Shown: positions 1-6,720, counted from the stretch's first letter. The stretch is DNA of 11,149 nt from Baffinella frigidus (GCA_026770585.1 MU646498.1:445180-456328); one strand, 5' to 3'. Notes: a model not told the origin generated them from the letters alone. A program made the numbers and translations.

Positions 1-15
1 TTGTCAACTTAAGAT

Positions 16-41
16 CAGACACCCCAGATCTGGGGTGTCTG
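16..41. repeat. Perfect 26-bp palindrome
   Basis: CAGACACCCC-AGATCT-GGGGTGTCTG reads identically on both strands, with no spacer. It may be a cruciform-forming site, a dimeric protein-binding site or the remnant of a small hairpin element. The rest of 1-360 shows no recognisable gene. It holds one weaker hairpin, GTGTGGTCC at 333-341 pairing with GGACCACAC at 354-362. Confidence 0.8.
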
Positions 42-360
42 CAAGGTGAATTTGAGGTCTGAAAATCGACGATTTGGTCTTTCCGTGAGGGTTGGTGGGA
101 GGAGGTCGCTAGACGTCCTTTTTGGTGTCGGATCTGGCGAGGCTGTCTTTCCAGAACACACTGCGTTGACCACCGCGCCGGTCAACCTTCTAGCTCTGCC
201 TGGCGCGGGTTGACTGATCGTTTTCACTCCAAAAATTGACGAATTTGCACCAACCCCCCGGGGAATTGACTTCCGGTCTGGTCAATTTGACGAGACCAAA
301 GCGTGTGAGGCAGAGCTAGAACGTGTGGTCCTGGCTCGCTCAGACTCTCCAGCTGGACCA

Positions 361-402
361 CACCCTAAACCCTCAACCCAAACCCCGAAACCCTAAACCT
401 CA
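361..402 (+). repeat. Interstitial telomere-like CCCTAAA array (1)
   Basis: Degenerate repeats of CCCTAAAC, CCCTCAACC and CCCGAAAC resemble the plant/alga-type telomere heptamer. The array is followed at once by CAAGCAG/GAGCGAG, a plausible 3' splice site at 407. This is the same arrangement as the other three arrays of this kind in the window. It is too short and degenerate to be a functional telomere. Confidence 0.75.
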
Positions 403-407
403 AGCAG

Positions 408-810
408 GAGCGAGGGGGGGGAGATTCGCAGATTGCCGAGCCCAACTCTGGATTCATTGATTGTCCAGCCTATCCATATTCTTCGGGACATCATGACTGG
501 ACACACCCCGAGCAGCTCCCGACCCAGCCATGCATCTGCGTACACGCAAGAAAGCACTCCCGAGAGGCGGGGGGAGGCTCATTCACCTCCGATCCGCGGC
601 GCGCTGGCGGGCGCGCTCCTCGGCGAACCGCTCGCTTTCGTGCCACATCCAGAGCAGCCACGCCCCCGCTGCGACCTCCACCACGATTCACCCGATCATC
701 CAGTGCGCATCATGTCTCTCTTGATAATTCCACTCCTTGCTTGCTGTCAGCGGGGTCTGGGCCCGAAGTGGTCGCGGCCAGAATCAGAACCCCTCGATCG
801 TGTGGCGTGA
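408..810 (+). other. Possible exon of an upstream gene or a 5' untranslated exon (weak)
   Basis: An acceptor-like CAAGCAG follows the telomere-like array. Downstream, one frame stays open to a TGA at 808-810 and another stays open from 408 to 1079. The translations are rich in Arg, Pro, Ala and Ser with no recognised domain, so openness may only reflect high GC. The stretch could be the last exon of a gene to the left, a 5' untranslated exon of the plus-strand gene, or non-coding DNA. I cannot decide from sequence. Confidence 0.15.
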
Positions 811-913
811 CCGCGGCCCAGCCTTCCCTCTTAGAACCGGCCGATTGCCCCCTCCCTCTCGCGAGGAGCCGCCTTCAAATCCTCTTCAAAAATCTGCGAT
901 CAAGGGTGCTCGA

Positions 914-939
914 AAAGTCAACCATCGACAAAAGTCAAC
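914..939 (+). promoter_or_regulatory. Paired AAAGTCAAC motif upstream of the plus-strand gene
   Basis: Two exact AAAGTCAAC copies start 17 bp apart (914-922 and 931-939), and the second ends 33 bp before the ATG at 973. The same 9-mer occurs as close pairs at 3245/3261 and, inverted, 10921/10943. It contains the TTGAC core recognised by WRKY-type factors in plants, but a role here is only inferred from position. Confidence 0.3.
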
Positions 940-972
940 TCGTTCGGCACTTTCCACCGGCAGACGCTGCTC

Positions 973-1075
973 ATGCGCTCATCCACCGTTCTGCTCCTCG
1001 CCCTGGTCGCGTCAGCCTCCGCCTTCTCACCGCCCCTCCGCCCCCCTGTGCTCCGCTCGTCCCCGGCGCGCCATG
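973..1075 (+). CDS. Exon 1: signal peptide and start of transit peptide
   Basis: The ATG at 973 opens MRSSTVLLLALVASASAFSP: a basic start, a Leu/Val/Ala core and an ASAF cleavage motif. A Pro/Arg/Ser stretch without acidic residues follows. The exon ends at the donor ATG/GTGAGC in phase 1. The position of the ASAF-type Phe right after the predicted signal cleavage is what supports this start. Confidence 0.7.
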
Positions 1076-4000
1076 GTGAGCCCCGTACCTCTCGCCCAAG
1101 ACTTTGTCCTCCACCCCGGCTTCGCAAACAGGAGGCCAGGTGCGAGCTGTGCGAGCTGCGAGCCAGTCAGCGCCTGCGTTCTGACCGCTGCACCCGCGCC
1201 TGACTGCCCATGCCTGCCGCAGGGGTGTGTGCGCGCTCGCGGCCGTCGTGCGCAGCGTCGCGGATAGGCATGTCTGGGAAAATACCGGGGTTCGACGATG
1301 GCAAGCAGGTGGGACCCACTCGGCGCCACGGTTGCCTGCTGGCGCTCCGTTGGGTGTGGGCTGGGTGTGCTGAGGTGAACTGGAGGGCCCCGGGCTGAGG
1401 GGTGGTGGGTTTCGCAGCAGGATGAGGCGGTGCTGAACAAGGCGGCCGCTGACGGAAGAGCTGTGATCGCGGTGAAGCCACCCTCCAGACAGCGGGCTAC
1501 GAAGGGTTTTTTGAATAACCCTTAAGCGATAAGACCTACGACCCTACGGTAGGCAACCCGTAGGGGCATAGGGGGGTTCCTACGGATAACGTGTAACGGA
1601 AAGGTGGCCCGATTTGGGCCGAAAAGCACTTCATAGCCCGCTGTGGGGAGGAACCTATTGGGCAAATCGATGGTTTCTTAAGCCAACTCCCATACAAATG
1701 CCACCAGAATCGGATGGCATCTGTGGGAGAGTGACTTAAGATTTGGGCTTGGGTTGCCTTGAGGGTGGCCCACGCGGGCAAGTCGGGTACCTTCCGGCAG
1801 CTGTCTCTCGGCACGTCGTCGTAGGGGTGGTGGGTTTCGCAGAAGGATGAGGCGGTGCGGATCGACTCGTAGATCTGCCTCTTCGGGTTGACAGACTGTT
1901 CTTTCTTTGCAGGACGATAGCATGCCCGGGGGAGCCCTGCATCCCGGCCCTGCCTTCCGGCAGCTGTCTCTCGGCCCGTCCATGTCTCTTGGCACGCCAC
2001 GCAACGCTTCCTTCAGGGTTTAAAGTAACCTCTAACCCCTAACCCCTGGCCCCGAAACCTTAATCCCGAAACCCGGACCCTCGCAGAAACTGGCGTTGGA
2101 GAACCAGCTGGAAGTGGAGCAGCTGCAAATGAGCATCGACAAAGAGATCTCTCTGGCGATGAAGGGCGCTGAGCTTGAAATGCTCGAGGAGTACGACGCC
2201 AAGACCTCGGTACCCTACCTTAATCTCATCGCGGCGAGTATTTTGGCATTTTTTTTCGGGGATCTTCGATCCGATTTACAACGAAAATTACGACACGGAC
2301 GTGAACTTTTGCACATACATATCGTGTGGTAATTTTCGTTGAAAATACTTTTAAAAAAGTATTTTGCCAAAATACTCGTCCGGATGAGATCGCTGAGATT
2401 GAAATGCTCAAGGAGTACGCGCCAAGACGTGGGTACCACCTTAATCTCCGCAAACCGGTCTCGATTGAGTCTAGGACAAAAAAATCAACTTGAGGACCGA
2501 ACGCTAGGATTCCTAGTGTTTTTGTGGGCAAGTGATCTAAAGTTGACAAATTTTGGCATAGACCCAGCTCGAGTCCGGAGTAGTGGTTAATTGCTTCAAG
2601 TGTCGCCCACACAGGCTGAGACAGAGGTAGCGACTGAGGCGGGCCCCTGATTCTGAGGCGGGCCCGTGCAGGTGCTGCTGGCAGCGATGAACAACGGGAG
2701 CAACGCCGGAAATAGACTATTCACGTGAAAATTGCTGCACGTCCCTTCACTTGTAGAGGACTTGTAAAGTTACAACTTTTAAAATAGTGACATTTCTAGG
2801 CTGGAGTGGACAGGTGCTGCTGGCAGCGATGAACAAGGATCGGGATGTGATCCGCGGTGAGGCTGCCAGAATCGCGGAGCTCCAGGAGCAGCTCAAGCAG
2901 CCCATGTGGTCCCGCCCCCCCTCTGTGCTGCTCAAAATTGATGGTCAAACCAGTGCCTGCTCCCTGAGCAGGTCCATCTAAACGAAATGGCAACTTACTG
3001 CCGAGGATCAGCTGTGTTGACTTGAGGTAAAATATCCTGGGTAGCAGTCTATTCGGGCCTACCAGTTTGGTGAGCCTGGGCTCGTGTCTGCTCCAAAGTT
3101 GACGGAGTTGTAGCGCAAACCCAGCATGTCGAATTGAGAATAGTCGGCCAACCCGAGTGAGGCAGCGCTAGGAGTCGCGTGTGCGTGTCCGGAGACTTGG
3201 TGGTAACGCGTGCGTGGTCCTATCCTACGTTCGTGGCTCACCGTAAAGTCAACGTTCTCAAAAGTCAACGTTCACGTTTGAGGGAGACGGAAGCGGGTAG
3301 GAGAAGAAGCCTAAACCCGAAACCCGAAACCCTAAATCCGAAACCCTAAGCCCTAAACCCGAAACCCGAAACCCGCGGAGCCAGGTGGAACAAGGGGAAG
3401 GGCGACGCGGGATGGAAGGACCACACGGTGGACTACGGACCTTTCATCAAAAGTCAACTTAGCCTGTTGGCACTTAACTTTAAGGGTTTTCTAATGCAAA
3501 TTCGGTCACGTTACCGCTAAATCTAGGGGTCTCGAAACCCTCGAAGCCCACCGTGCGGTGAGAAGCCGGAGGAGCACGTTATTTGAGCCGTTTACTTTTA
3601 GCCCTCCCGGGTGGGAAGCTCCCTCAAGGCGAAATTCCGGCTGGAATCCAGGGCAATGGATAATATTCTAGTACACATCGTTTAGATAAACTGTATCCGT
3701 GAAGCCCCCGGTGGCTGCTAAGTGGCTCACCAGAAAGTGAATGTTGTTTGCTGGGGCCAGGTGGAACAAGGGGAAGAAAGACGCGGGCGGGAAGGATAAG
3801 AAGTCGTTCGCGAATGCCGTGGCTCCCATCCTTGCGTGGACTTTCGGCCTTGCCGCCGCTAACGAGGTGTGTCTGAGAGAGACAGGGGGAGAGGGAGAGG
3901 GAGGGGGAGAGGGAGAGGGAGAGAGAGAGGGAGAGAGAGGACGGGTGGGGAGAGAGAAGGGGGGTCGCTTTTGCGTGAAGGGTTTAGGGATTCAATTTCC

Positions 4001-6692
4001 CATCTTGGCGTGGCGCCCTTCCTCGCGTGGACCTTCTGCATTCTCGAGAATGCAAGAAGCGCCGATTTAAAACCGAAATAATTTTGTGTGTAGCATTTGT
4101 GCCAGCGAGTGGGTTGTAGTGGCAGCGCGCGGTTACAACTCAAGCTCTGAGTTGTAGTGCCAGCGCGCGGTTGGCACTCACATCTACATCTGTTGACGGC
4201 CTCCCGGAATAGATGTACGCACCAGACCACCAGTACCATTACAAGTGAAGCTATGCATGTCTTGCCGTTGCCACGCAGGGCCCTTCGGGGGGGTATTCCA
4301 CGGTCGCCCTTTGAGCCATTGGGTCGCCCTTGGAGCCGTTTTCTTCCCAAAATGGACTTCTGAATACCGTTTCCCTCAAAAACTTGACTTTGGAATACCC
4401 CCCCCTCCAGCCCTGCATGGGGAACACCAGCGAGAAGGGGATCAGATCACACATGCCTTCGCGAGCGTGGCAGAGCTTCACCTCTAGTGGTGATGGTGGT
4501 GTGGCGTGCAGATCTGCACTGGGAATGACCGCGAGGAGGGGGGTGACCTTGATGCATAGCTTCCTCTCTAATGGTCATGGTGGTGTGGTGTGCCGATGTA
4601 GTCATGTCAGGGTGTGGTGCGCAGATGTACAAAAAGGGAGTGACAGCGAGGAGGGTGGTTCACCTTCATAATGGTACATGTGGTGCTTTGAGGAGATCTA
4701 ATGGTACTGGTGGTGTGGTGCGCAGATCTATTCCGGGAGCAACCGCGAGGATGGACGACCTTGATGATCTGCATCGAGCTTGAGTTGTAACGCCAGCGCC
4801 CGGTGCGCAGATCTAGTCATGGTAGGTGGTGTGATCTACAGCCAGGCAGAGCTTCAGAAATAACGCCGGCGTGCGGTGTGGTGCGCAGATCTACGGCGGG
4901 AGCAACAGCGAGGAGGGGACGACCTTGATGCAGAGGTTAAGTAGTGACGCCAGCGCCCGGTGCGCAGATGCAGTAACGGCAGGGCGTGCGTGGTGTGCTT
5001 TCTAGTAACGCCATCGCGCGGTCTCGTGTGCAGATCTATTCCGGGAACAACAGCGAGGAGGGGGGGTCACCTTCATGCCTAGCTTCAGGTCTAATGGTGG
5101 ATAGCTTAATGGTGGTGGTCTGGTGCGCAGATCTACGGCGCGAGCAACAGCGAAGAGGGGAAGACCTTGATGCAGAGCTTGAGTTGTAGTGGCAGCGCGC
5201 GGTTACAACTCAAGCTCTGAGTTGTAGTGCCAGCGCTCACATCTACACAGGGAGCATCAGCGAGGACTGCATCAGATCACGCATGCCTTCGCGAGCGTGG
5301 CAGAGCTTCAGAAGTAACGCCAGCGCGCGGTGTGGTGTGCAGATCTACGGCGCGAGCAACAGCGATGAGGGGATCACCTTCGTGGTGGGGATCAAGGCCG
5401 TGATTGACGCCTTCCTCTCCGTCATCTCCTTCTTCATCGCCAACCGGTCAGTCCACACAGCGGACTTCGAAGGGATTTTGAATAACCCCTAAGCGATAAG
5501 ACCTAGGACCCTACGGTAGGCAACCCGTAGGGACATAGGAGGGTTCCTACGGATAAGGTAAGGGAAGCTCGGCCCGATTTGGGCCGAAAATCCCTTCGTC
5601 GTGGGGATCAAGGCCGCGATTGACGCATTCCTCTCCTAGAAAAATGACTTTTGAATACCCCCCCCTCCAGCCCTGCGTGGTCATTCTTCATCGCCAACCG
5701 GTTCGTGCCCCCCCCCTACCCGAAACGGTTGTCGTCTCATTCCCCCTCTCCGTCGTCTCATTCTCCATCGCCAACCGGTTAGAATCCCGCGCTTGATGAC
5801 CCACCAGTGAGACTTAGCCTGACGAAATGTATTTGAGTGTGAGGCTCAGTCTCAGGATAGCGCTCCGTCCTCTCCTTCTTCATCGCCCACCGGTTCTTGC
5901 CCCCCCCTTGGTCTACCCGGAACCTGGGGGGGACGGTCTTCGATAACCAAGGATTATAGGCCCTCGCCAACAGGGTGTTTGCCCCAGGATTTACGTCTAA
6001 CCGAAACCTGGGAGGTTTTTTATCGTCCAGCCATTCCACACAGCGGGCTACAAAGGGATTTCTTGAATAACCCATAAAGACCAATCCATAGGGTCTTACG
6101 GTAGGCAACACCGTAGGGACGTGGGGGGGTTCGTACGGACAAGGAAACGGGAAGGTGGCCAGAATCCGGCAAAACATGCCTTGGTAGCCCGCTGTGGGTT
6201 GGTGACGCGCCGGTATGTACCCTTAAGTGGTGAGGGGGTCAAAATTGACCCCCAAGAGGTCCTAGCTAGGCAGGTCCTCGGGCCCTACGCTAGGGCGTAT
6301 GGGACTACTCGCCACTTGAGAAGCCGAGTAAAAACGGGTGAGTCGACCCGCGTCAATCGACTTCTTCGCGAACCTGAATAGATTTAATTTCGGGAACTGT
6401 CCTTCTAAATGATTCTTGGTACAAATCCAGACATTTTGAAGCCCTAAAAGTACGAATATTTTAAAGCCTCAAAAGTTATTGGTAAAAATCTTCGTTTATA
6501 AGGACATTCCCGAAATTAAATCTGTTCAGTTCCGGGATGAGACTGGGCGTCGGACCCTAAACCCTGAACTCCAAACCCTGAAACCTGAACCCTAGACCCT
6601 GAACCCTAAACCCTCAAACCTTGTGCAGGAAGCCGAAAGCCACGGAGCAGGGGGACTCTGGGCAGGAGGGGGGCTCCGGGGACTCTTCCTGA
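973..6692 (+). CDS. Putative plastid-targeted coiled-coil membrane protein, 8-exon gene
   Basis: I do not recognise the family. The spliced model is 702 nt (233 residues plus TGA). Residues 1-18 form a signal peptide ending ASAF-S, typical of bipartite plastid signals in secondary-plastid algae. A Pro/Arg-rich transit-like stretch follows to about 52. Residues 53-142 are charged and heptad-like (coiled coil), 146-157 are Lys/Gly-rich, and 159-176 and 189-211 are hydrophobic, probably two membrane helices or one re-entrant hairpin. The tail (214-233) is Gly/Ser/Glu-rich. Seen directly: open exons, GT-AG borders and phases that agree at all seven junctions (1,0,0,0,2,0,2). Inferred: import across the plastid membranes with a membrane anchor near the C-terminus. 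Introns measure 180, 109, 615, 604, 852, 1476 and 1182 nt and contain hairpin elements and exon fragments. Weakest point: the exon 5 donor (GTCCCG); AG/GTCCAT at 2972 is an alternative in the same phase. Confidence 0.6.
1256..1308 (+). CDS. Exon 2: end of transit peptide
   Basis: The acceptor is GTGCGCAG/CG and the donor is CAAGCAG/GTGGGA. It enters in phase 1 and leaves in phase 0, encoding SRIGMSGKIPGFDDGKQ. An upstream acceptor at 1222 (GCCGCAG) keeps the same frame and would add 11 residues, so the 5' border is uncertain. Confidence 0.5.
1418..1471 (+). CDS. Exon 3: short helical exon
   Basis: The acceptor TTTCGCAG precedes CAGGATGAG, and the donor is ATCGCG/GTGAAG. Phase 0 is the only open frame, giving QDEAVLNKAAADGRAVIA. 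The acceptor and first 16 nt recur at 1824-1858. NAGNAG-type ambiguity (acceptor at 1417 or 1420) would remove one Gln. Confidence 0.55.
1489..1646 (+). mobile_element. M1 element copy 1 (miniature inverted-repeat element)
   Basis: Terminal repeats run CAGCGGGCTACGAAGGG and, inverted, CTTCATAGCCCGCTGTGG. The interior carries GACCCTACGGTAGGCAACCC. It has no coding capacity, so any movement would depend on a transposase supplied elsewhere. It lies in intron 3 between exon 3 and a duplicated exon 3 edge. Confidence 0.75.
1790..1974 (+). repeat. Direct repeat around a duplicated exon 3 edge
   Basis: An identical 22-bp sequence, starting CCTTCCGGCAGCTGTCTC, occurs at 1790-1811 and 1953-1974. Between them lie the duplicated exon 3 acceptor (1824-1858) and a further acceptor-like TTTCTTTGCAG ending at 1913. 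It appears to be part of the patchwork of duplications that built intron 3. Confidence 0.6.
1824..1858 (+). pseudogene. Partial copy of the exon 3 acceptor and start
   Basis: The first 19 nt (GGGGTGGTGGGTTTCGCAG) are identical to 1399-1417. They are followed by AAGGATGAGGCGGTGC against CAGGATGAGGCGGTGC in exon 3. The copy diverges into an in-frame TAG soon after, so it is probably not used as an exon. Confidence 0.7.
2024..2080 (+). repeat. Interstitial telomere-like array (2), at the exon 4 acceptor
   Basis: Degenerate CCCTAACC, CCCGAAAC and CCTTAATC heptamers end 6 nt before the exon 4 acceptor. CTAAC and TTAAT within it resemble eukaryotic branch-point sequences. The C/T-rich strand is the intron's sense strand. 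Confidence 0.75.
2087..2209 (+). CDS. Exon 4: coiled-coil exon
   Basis: The acceptor CCTCGCAG directly follows a telomere-like array, and the donor is ACCTCG/GTACCC. The exon is 123 nt, phase 0 to phase 0, encoding 41 residues that begin KLALENQLEVEQLQMSIDKE. It is strongly charged with Leu/Met/Ile at heptad spacing, as in a coiled coil. Its last 50 nt plus the donor are copied at 2384-2447. Confidence 0.7.
2235..2378. mobile_element. Nested AT-rich hairpin with an inner M5 element
   Basis: The outer arms are CGAGTATTTTGGC and its complement near 2365-2378. Inside, 2279-2341 is a 63-bp hairpin with arms CAACGAAAATTACGACACG and CGTGTGGTAATTTTCGTTG. The inner arms match those of the hairpin at 10746-10812, so it is a small dispersed family (M5). 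The composite sits just after the exon 4 donor, and a copy of the exon 4 end follows it. Confidence 0.7.
2384..2447 (+). pseudogene. Partial copy of the exon 4 end, donor and intron start
   Basis: The sequence matches 2159-2228 with a few substitutions and indels. It includes the GAAATGCT...GAGTACG coding part, a GGTACC donor-like site and the intronic CCTTAATCTC. It lies directly after the hairpin that starts in intron 4, so the two copies bracket that element. Confidence 0.7.
2669..2694 (+). pseudogene. Partial copy of the exon 5 acceptor and start
   Basis: The 26 nt from CAGGTGCTGCTGGCAGCG onward are identical to 2811-2836. The copy diverges into AACGGGAGC and hits stops. The intervening 2700-2805 holds weakly self-complementary AT-rich sequence but no clear element. 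Confidence 0.75.
2814..2908 (+). CDS. Exon 5: second coiled-coil exon
   Basis: The acceptor is GTGGACAG. The exon begins VLLAAMNKDRDVIRGEAARI and continues as a Glu/Gln/Leu helix (AELQEQLKQ). I end it at ATGTG/GTCCCG because phase 2 is needed to join exon 6. The donor is unusual and the alternative AG/GTCCAT at 2972 also gives phase 2. The first 23 nt and the acceptor are duplicated at 2669-2694. Confidence 0.5.
3311..3375 (+). repeat. Interstitial telomere-like array (3), at a duplicated exon 6 acceptor
   Basis: Heptamer-like units CCCGAAA, CCCTAAA and CCCTAAG run to the duplicated exon 6 acceptor (CGGAGCCAG ending at 3384). It is the same placement as at exons 4 and 8. Confidence 0.8.
3380..3413 (+). 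pseudogene. Partial copy of the exon 6 acceptor and start
   Basis: GCCAGGTGGAACAAGGGGAAG matches the exon 6 border at 3757-3777. The copy then diverges (GGCGACGCGGGATGGAAGG). It keeps an acceptor and could be a cryptic or alternative 5' border, but coding potential soon stops. Confidence 0.7.
3590..3724 (+). mobile_element. M4 element copy 1, left end decayed
   Basis: From about 3615 it matches 8869-8958 closely (CCAGGGCAATGGATA, ATTCTAGTAC, CTGTATCCGTGAAGCCCCCGG) and ends GTGGCTGCTAAGTGG. The left terminal repeat is not recognisable. It lies 36 nt upstream of exon 6. Confidence 0.65.
3761..3866 (+). CDS. Exon 6: Lys/Gly linker and first hydrophobic segment
   Basis: The acceptor is GGGGCCAG and the donor is AACGAG/GTGTGT; phase runs from 2 to 0. 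It encodes WNKGKKDAGGKDKK followed by a hydrophobic NAVAPILAWTFGLAAA stretch. The 5' border is duplicated at 3380-3413 and the VAPILAWTF part at 4009-4037. Confidence 0.6.
3884..3962 (+). repeat. GGGAGA simple repeat
   Basis: An imperfect GGGAGA/GAGAGG purine tract lies just inside intron 6 after the exon 6 donor. Arg/Glu/Gly-rich open frames across it are artefacts of the repeat. Confidence 0.9.
4009..4037 (+). pseudogene. Partial copy of the middle of exon 6
   Basis: GTGGCGCCCTTCCTCGCGTGGACCTTCT reads VAPFLAWTF, against VAPILAWTF in exon 6 (3818-3848). It has no flanking splice sites at matching positions, so it is a decayed fragment in intron 6. Confidence 0.55.
4271..4420. mobile_element. 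M7 hairpin element
   Basis: The left arm (CCACGCAGGGC, then GGGGGGGTATTCCA) is complementary to the right arm (TGGAATACCCCCCC, then GCCCTGCATGG). The element is about 150 bp and non-coding. A solo right end recurs at 5650-5680, inside the exon 7 duplication zone. Confidence 0.65.
4480..5342 (+). repeat. Ladder of decoy exon 7 acceptors (degenerate tandem array)
   Basis: Units of about 66-113 bp repeat the motif GTGTGGTGCGCAG/ATCTAC, followed by GGGAGCAACAGCGAGGAGGGG-like sequence. AG dinucleotides of intact decoys end at about 4511, 4624, 4725, 4810, 4888, 4967, 5033 and 5130, before the real one at 5342. A further copy near 5232 has lost its AG. Each unit therefore copies the 3' splice site and first 10-12 codons of exon 7. 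Other sub-repeats are GTAACGCCAGCGCGCGG and TCTAATGGT(N)TGGTGGTG. This is not a CRISPR array: there are no uniform repeats and spacers. Confidence 0.75.
5343..5446 (+). CDS. Exon 7: main membrane segment
   Basis: The acceptor is TGTGCAG/ATC and the donor is AACCG/GTCAGT; phase runs from 0 to 2. It begins IYGASNSDEG, then a long hydrophobic stretch (ITFVVGIKAVIDAFLSVISF and on to FIANR). Its 5' part is repeated as a ladder upstream, and its middle and end are copied four times downstream (5595-5893). Confidence 0.6.
5453..5592 (+). mobile_element. M1 element copy 2, right end truncated
   Basis: It starts CCACACAGCGGACTTCGAAG 6 nt after the exon 7 donor and shares the CCTACGGTAGGCAACCCGTAG core. 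It stops at GGGCCGAAAATCCCTTCG and runs straight into a copy of the exon 7 middle (5595). Confidence 0.75.
5595..5893 (+). pseudogene. Four fragments of exon 7 in intron 7
   Basis: 5595-5636 repeats the VVGIKAVIDAFLS part (one Val to Ala change, then TAG). 5681-5701, 5747-5778 and 5862-5893 each repeat the C-terminal part, CATTCTTCATCGCCAACCGG-like, with substitutions. They lack usable acceptors, so they appear to be debris of repeated local duplication. Confidence 0.7.
6037..6198 (+). mobile_element. M1 element copy 3, full length
   Basis: CACACAGCGGGCTACAAAGGG at the left pairs with GTAGCCCGCTGTGGG at the right. The core is TCTTACGGTAGGCAACACC. It is about 162 bp, in intron 7. Confidence 0.75.
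6218..6325 (+). mobile_element. M2 element copy 1
   Basis: TACCCTTAAGTGG at the left and GCCACTTGAGAAG at the right are inverted. The interior has AAGAGGTCCTAG, GGGCCCTACGCTAGGGCGTA and a small GGGGGTCAAAATTGACCCCC hairpin. It lies in intron 7. Confidence 0.7.
6369..6534. mobile_element. M6 AT-rich hairpin element
   Basis: The arms AGATTTAATTTCGGGAA (from 6380) and TTCCCGAAATTAAATCT (to 6522) are exact complements, extended by CTGAA and TGTCCTT matches on either side. The interior is AT-rich and non-coding, unlike the GC-rich neighbours. Only one copy is seen here. Confidence 0.75.
6555..6620 (+). repeat. Interstitial telomere-like array (4), at the exon 8 acceptor
   Basis: CCCTAAAC, CCCTGAAC and CCTGAAAC units end about 8 nt before the CTTGTGCAG acceptor of exon 8. 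CTAAAC within the last units could act as a branch point. Confidence 0.8.
6629..6692 (+). CDS. Exon 8: terminal exon with stop
   Basis: The acceptor CTTGTGCAG directly follows a telomere-like array. Read in phase 2, which exon 7 requires, it encodes KPKATEQGDSGQEGGSGDSS and then TGA at 6690-6692. This is a hydrophilic low-complexity tail. Other phases have no support. Confidence 0.55.
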
Positions 6693-6720
6693 GTTTTAAA
6701 ACTCCTGAGTTTTAAAACTC
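6689..6720. repeat. Tandem 16-bp palindromes at the plus-strand stop codon
   Basis: CTGAGTTTTAAAACTC is present twice without spacing. Each copy contains the perfect palindrome GAGTTTTAAAACTC, and the first overlaps the TGA stop at 6690-6692. It would lie at the start of the 3' untranslated region and could fold in RNA. Confidence 0.7.

Noticed and set aside
361-402. A chromosome end (telomere)
   Set aside because: The array is short, degenerate and internal, and three similar arrays lie at splice sites deeper in the window.
741-1267. Long Arg/Pro/Ser-rich open frames overlapping the start of the plus-strand gene
   Set aside because: They run in other frames across exon 1 and intron 1, have GC-driven composition and no domain, and conflict with the better-supported ASAF signal peptide exon.
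2669-2720. Earlier start for exon 5
   Set aside because: The duplicated acceptor is intact, but the frame diverges from the helix sequence and hits a stop, whereas 2814 stays open through the coiled-coil codons.
3859-4350. 163-residue minus-strand open frame and the overlapping plus frames
   Set aside because: Much of their length translates the GGGAGA simple repeat; the rest crosses the M7 hairpin element.
4480-5342. Possible CRISPR array
   Set aside because: Units are degenerate and uneven in length, with no constant repeat/unique spacer pattern; they are copies of an exon acceptor in an intron of a eukaryotic gene.
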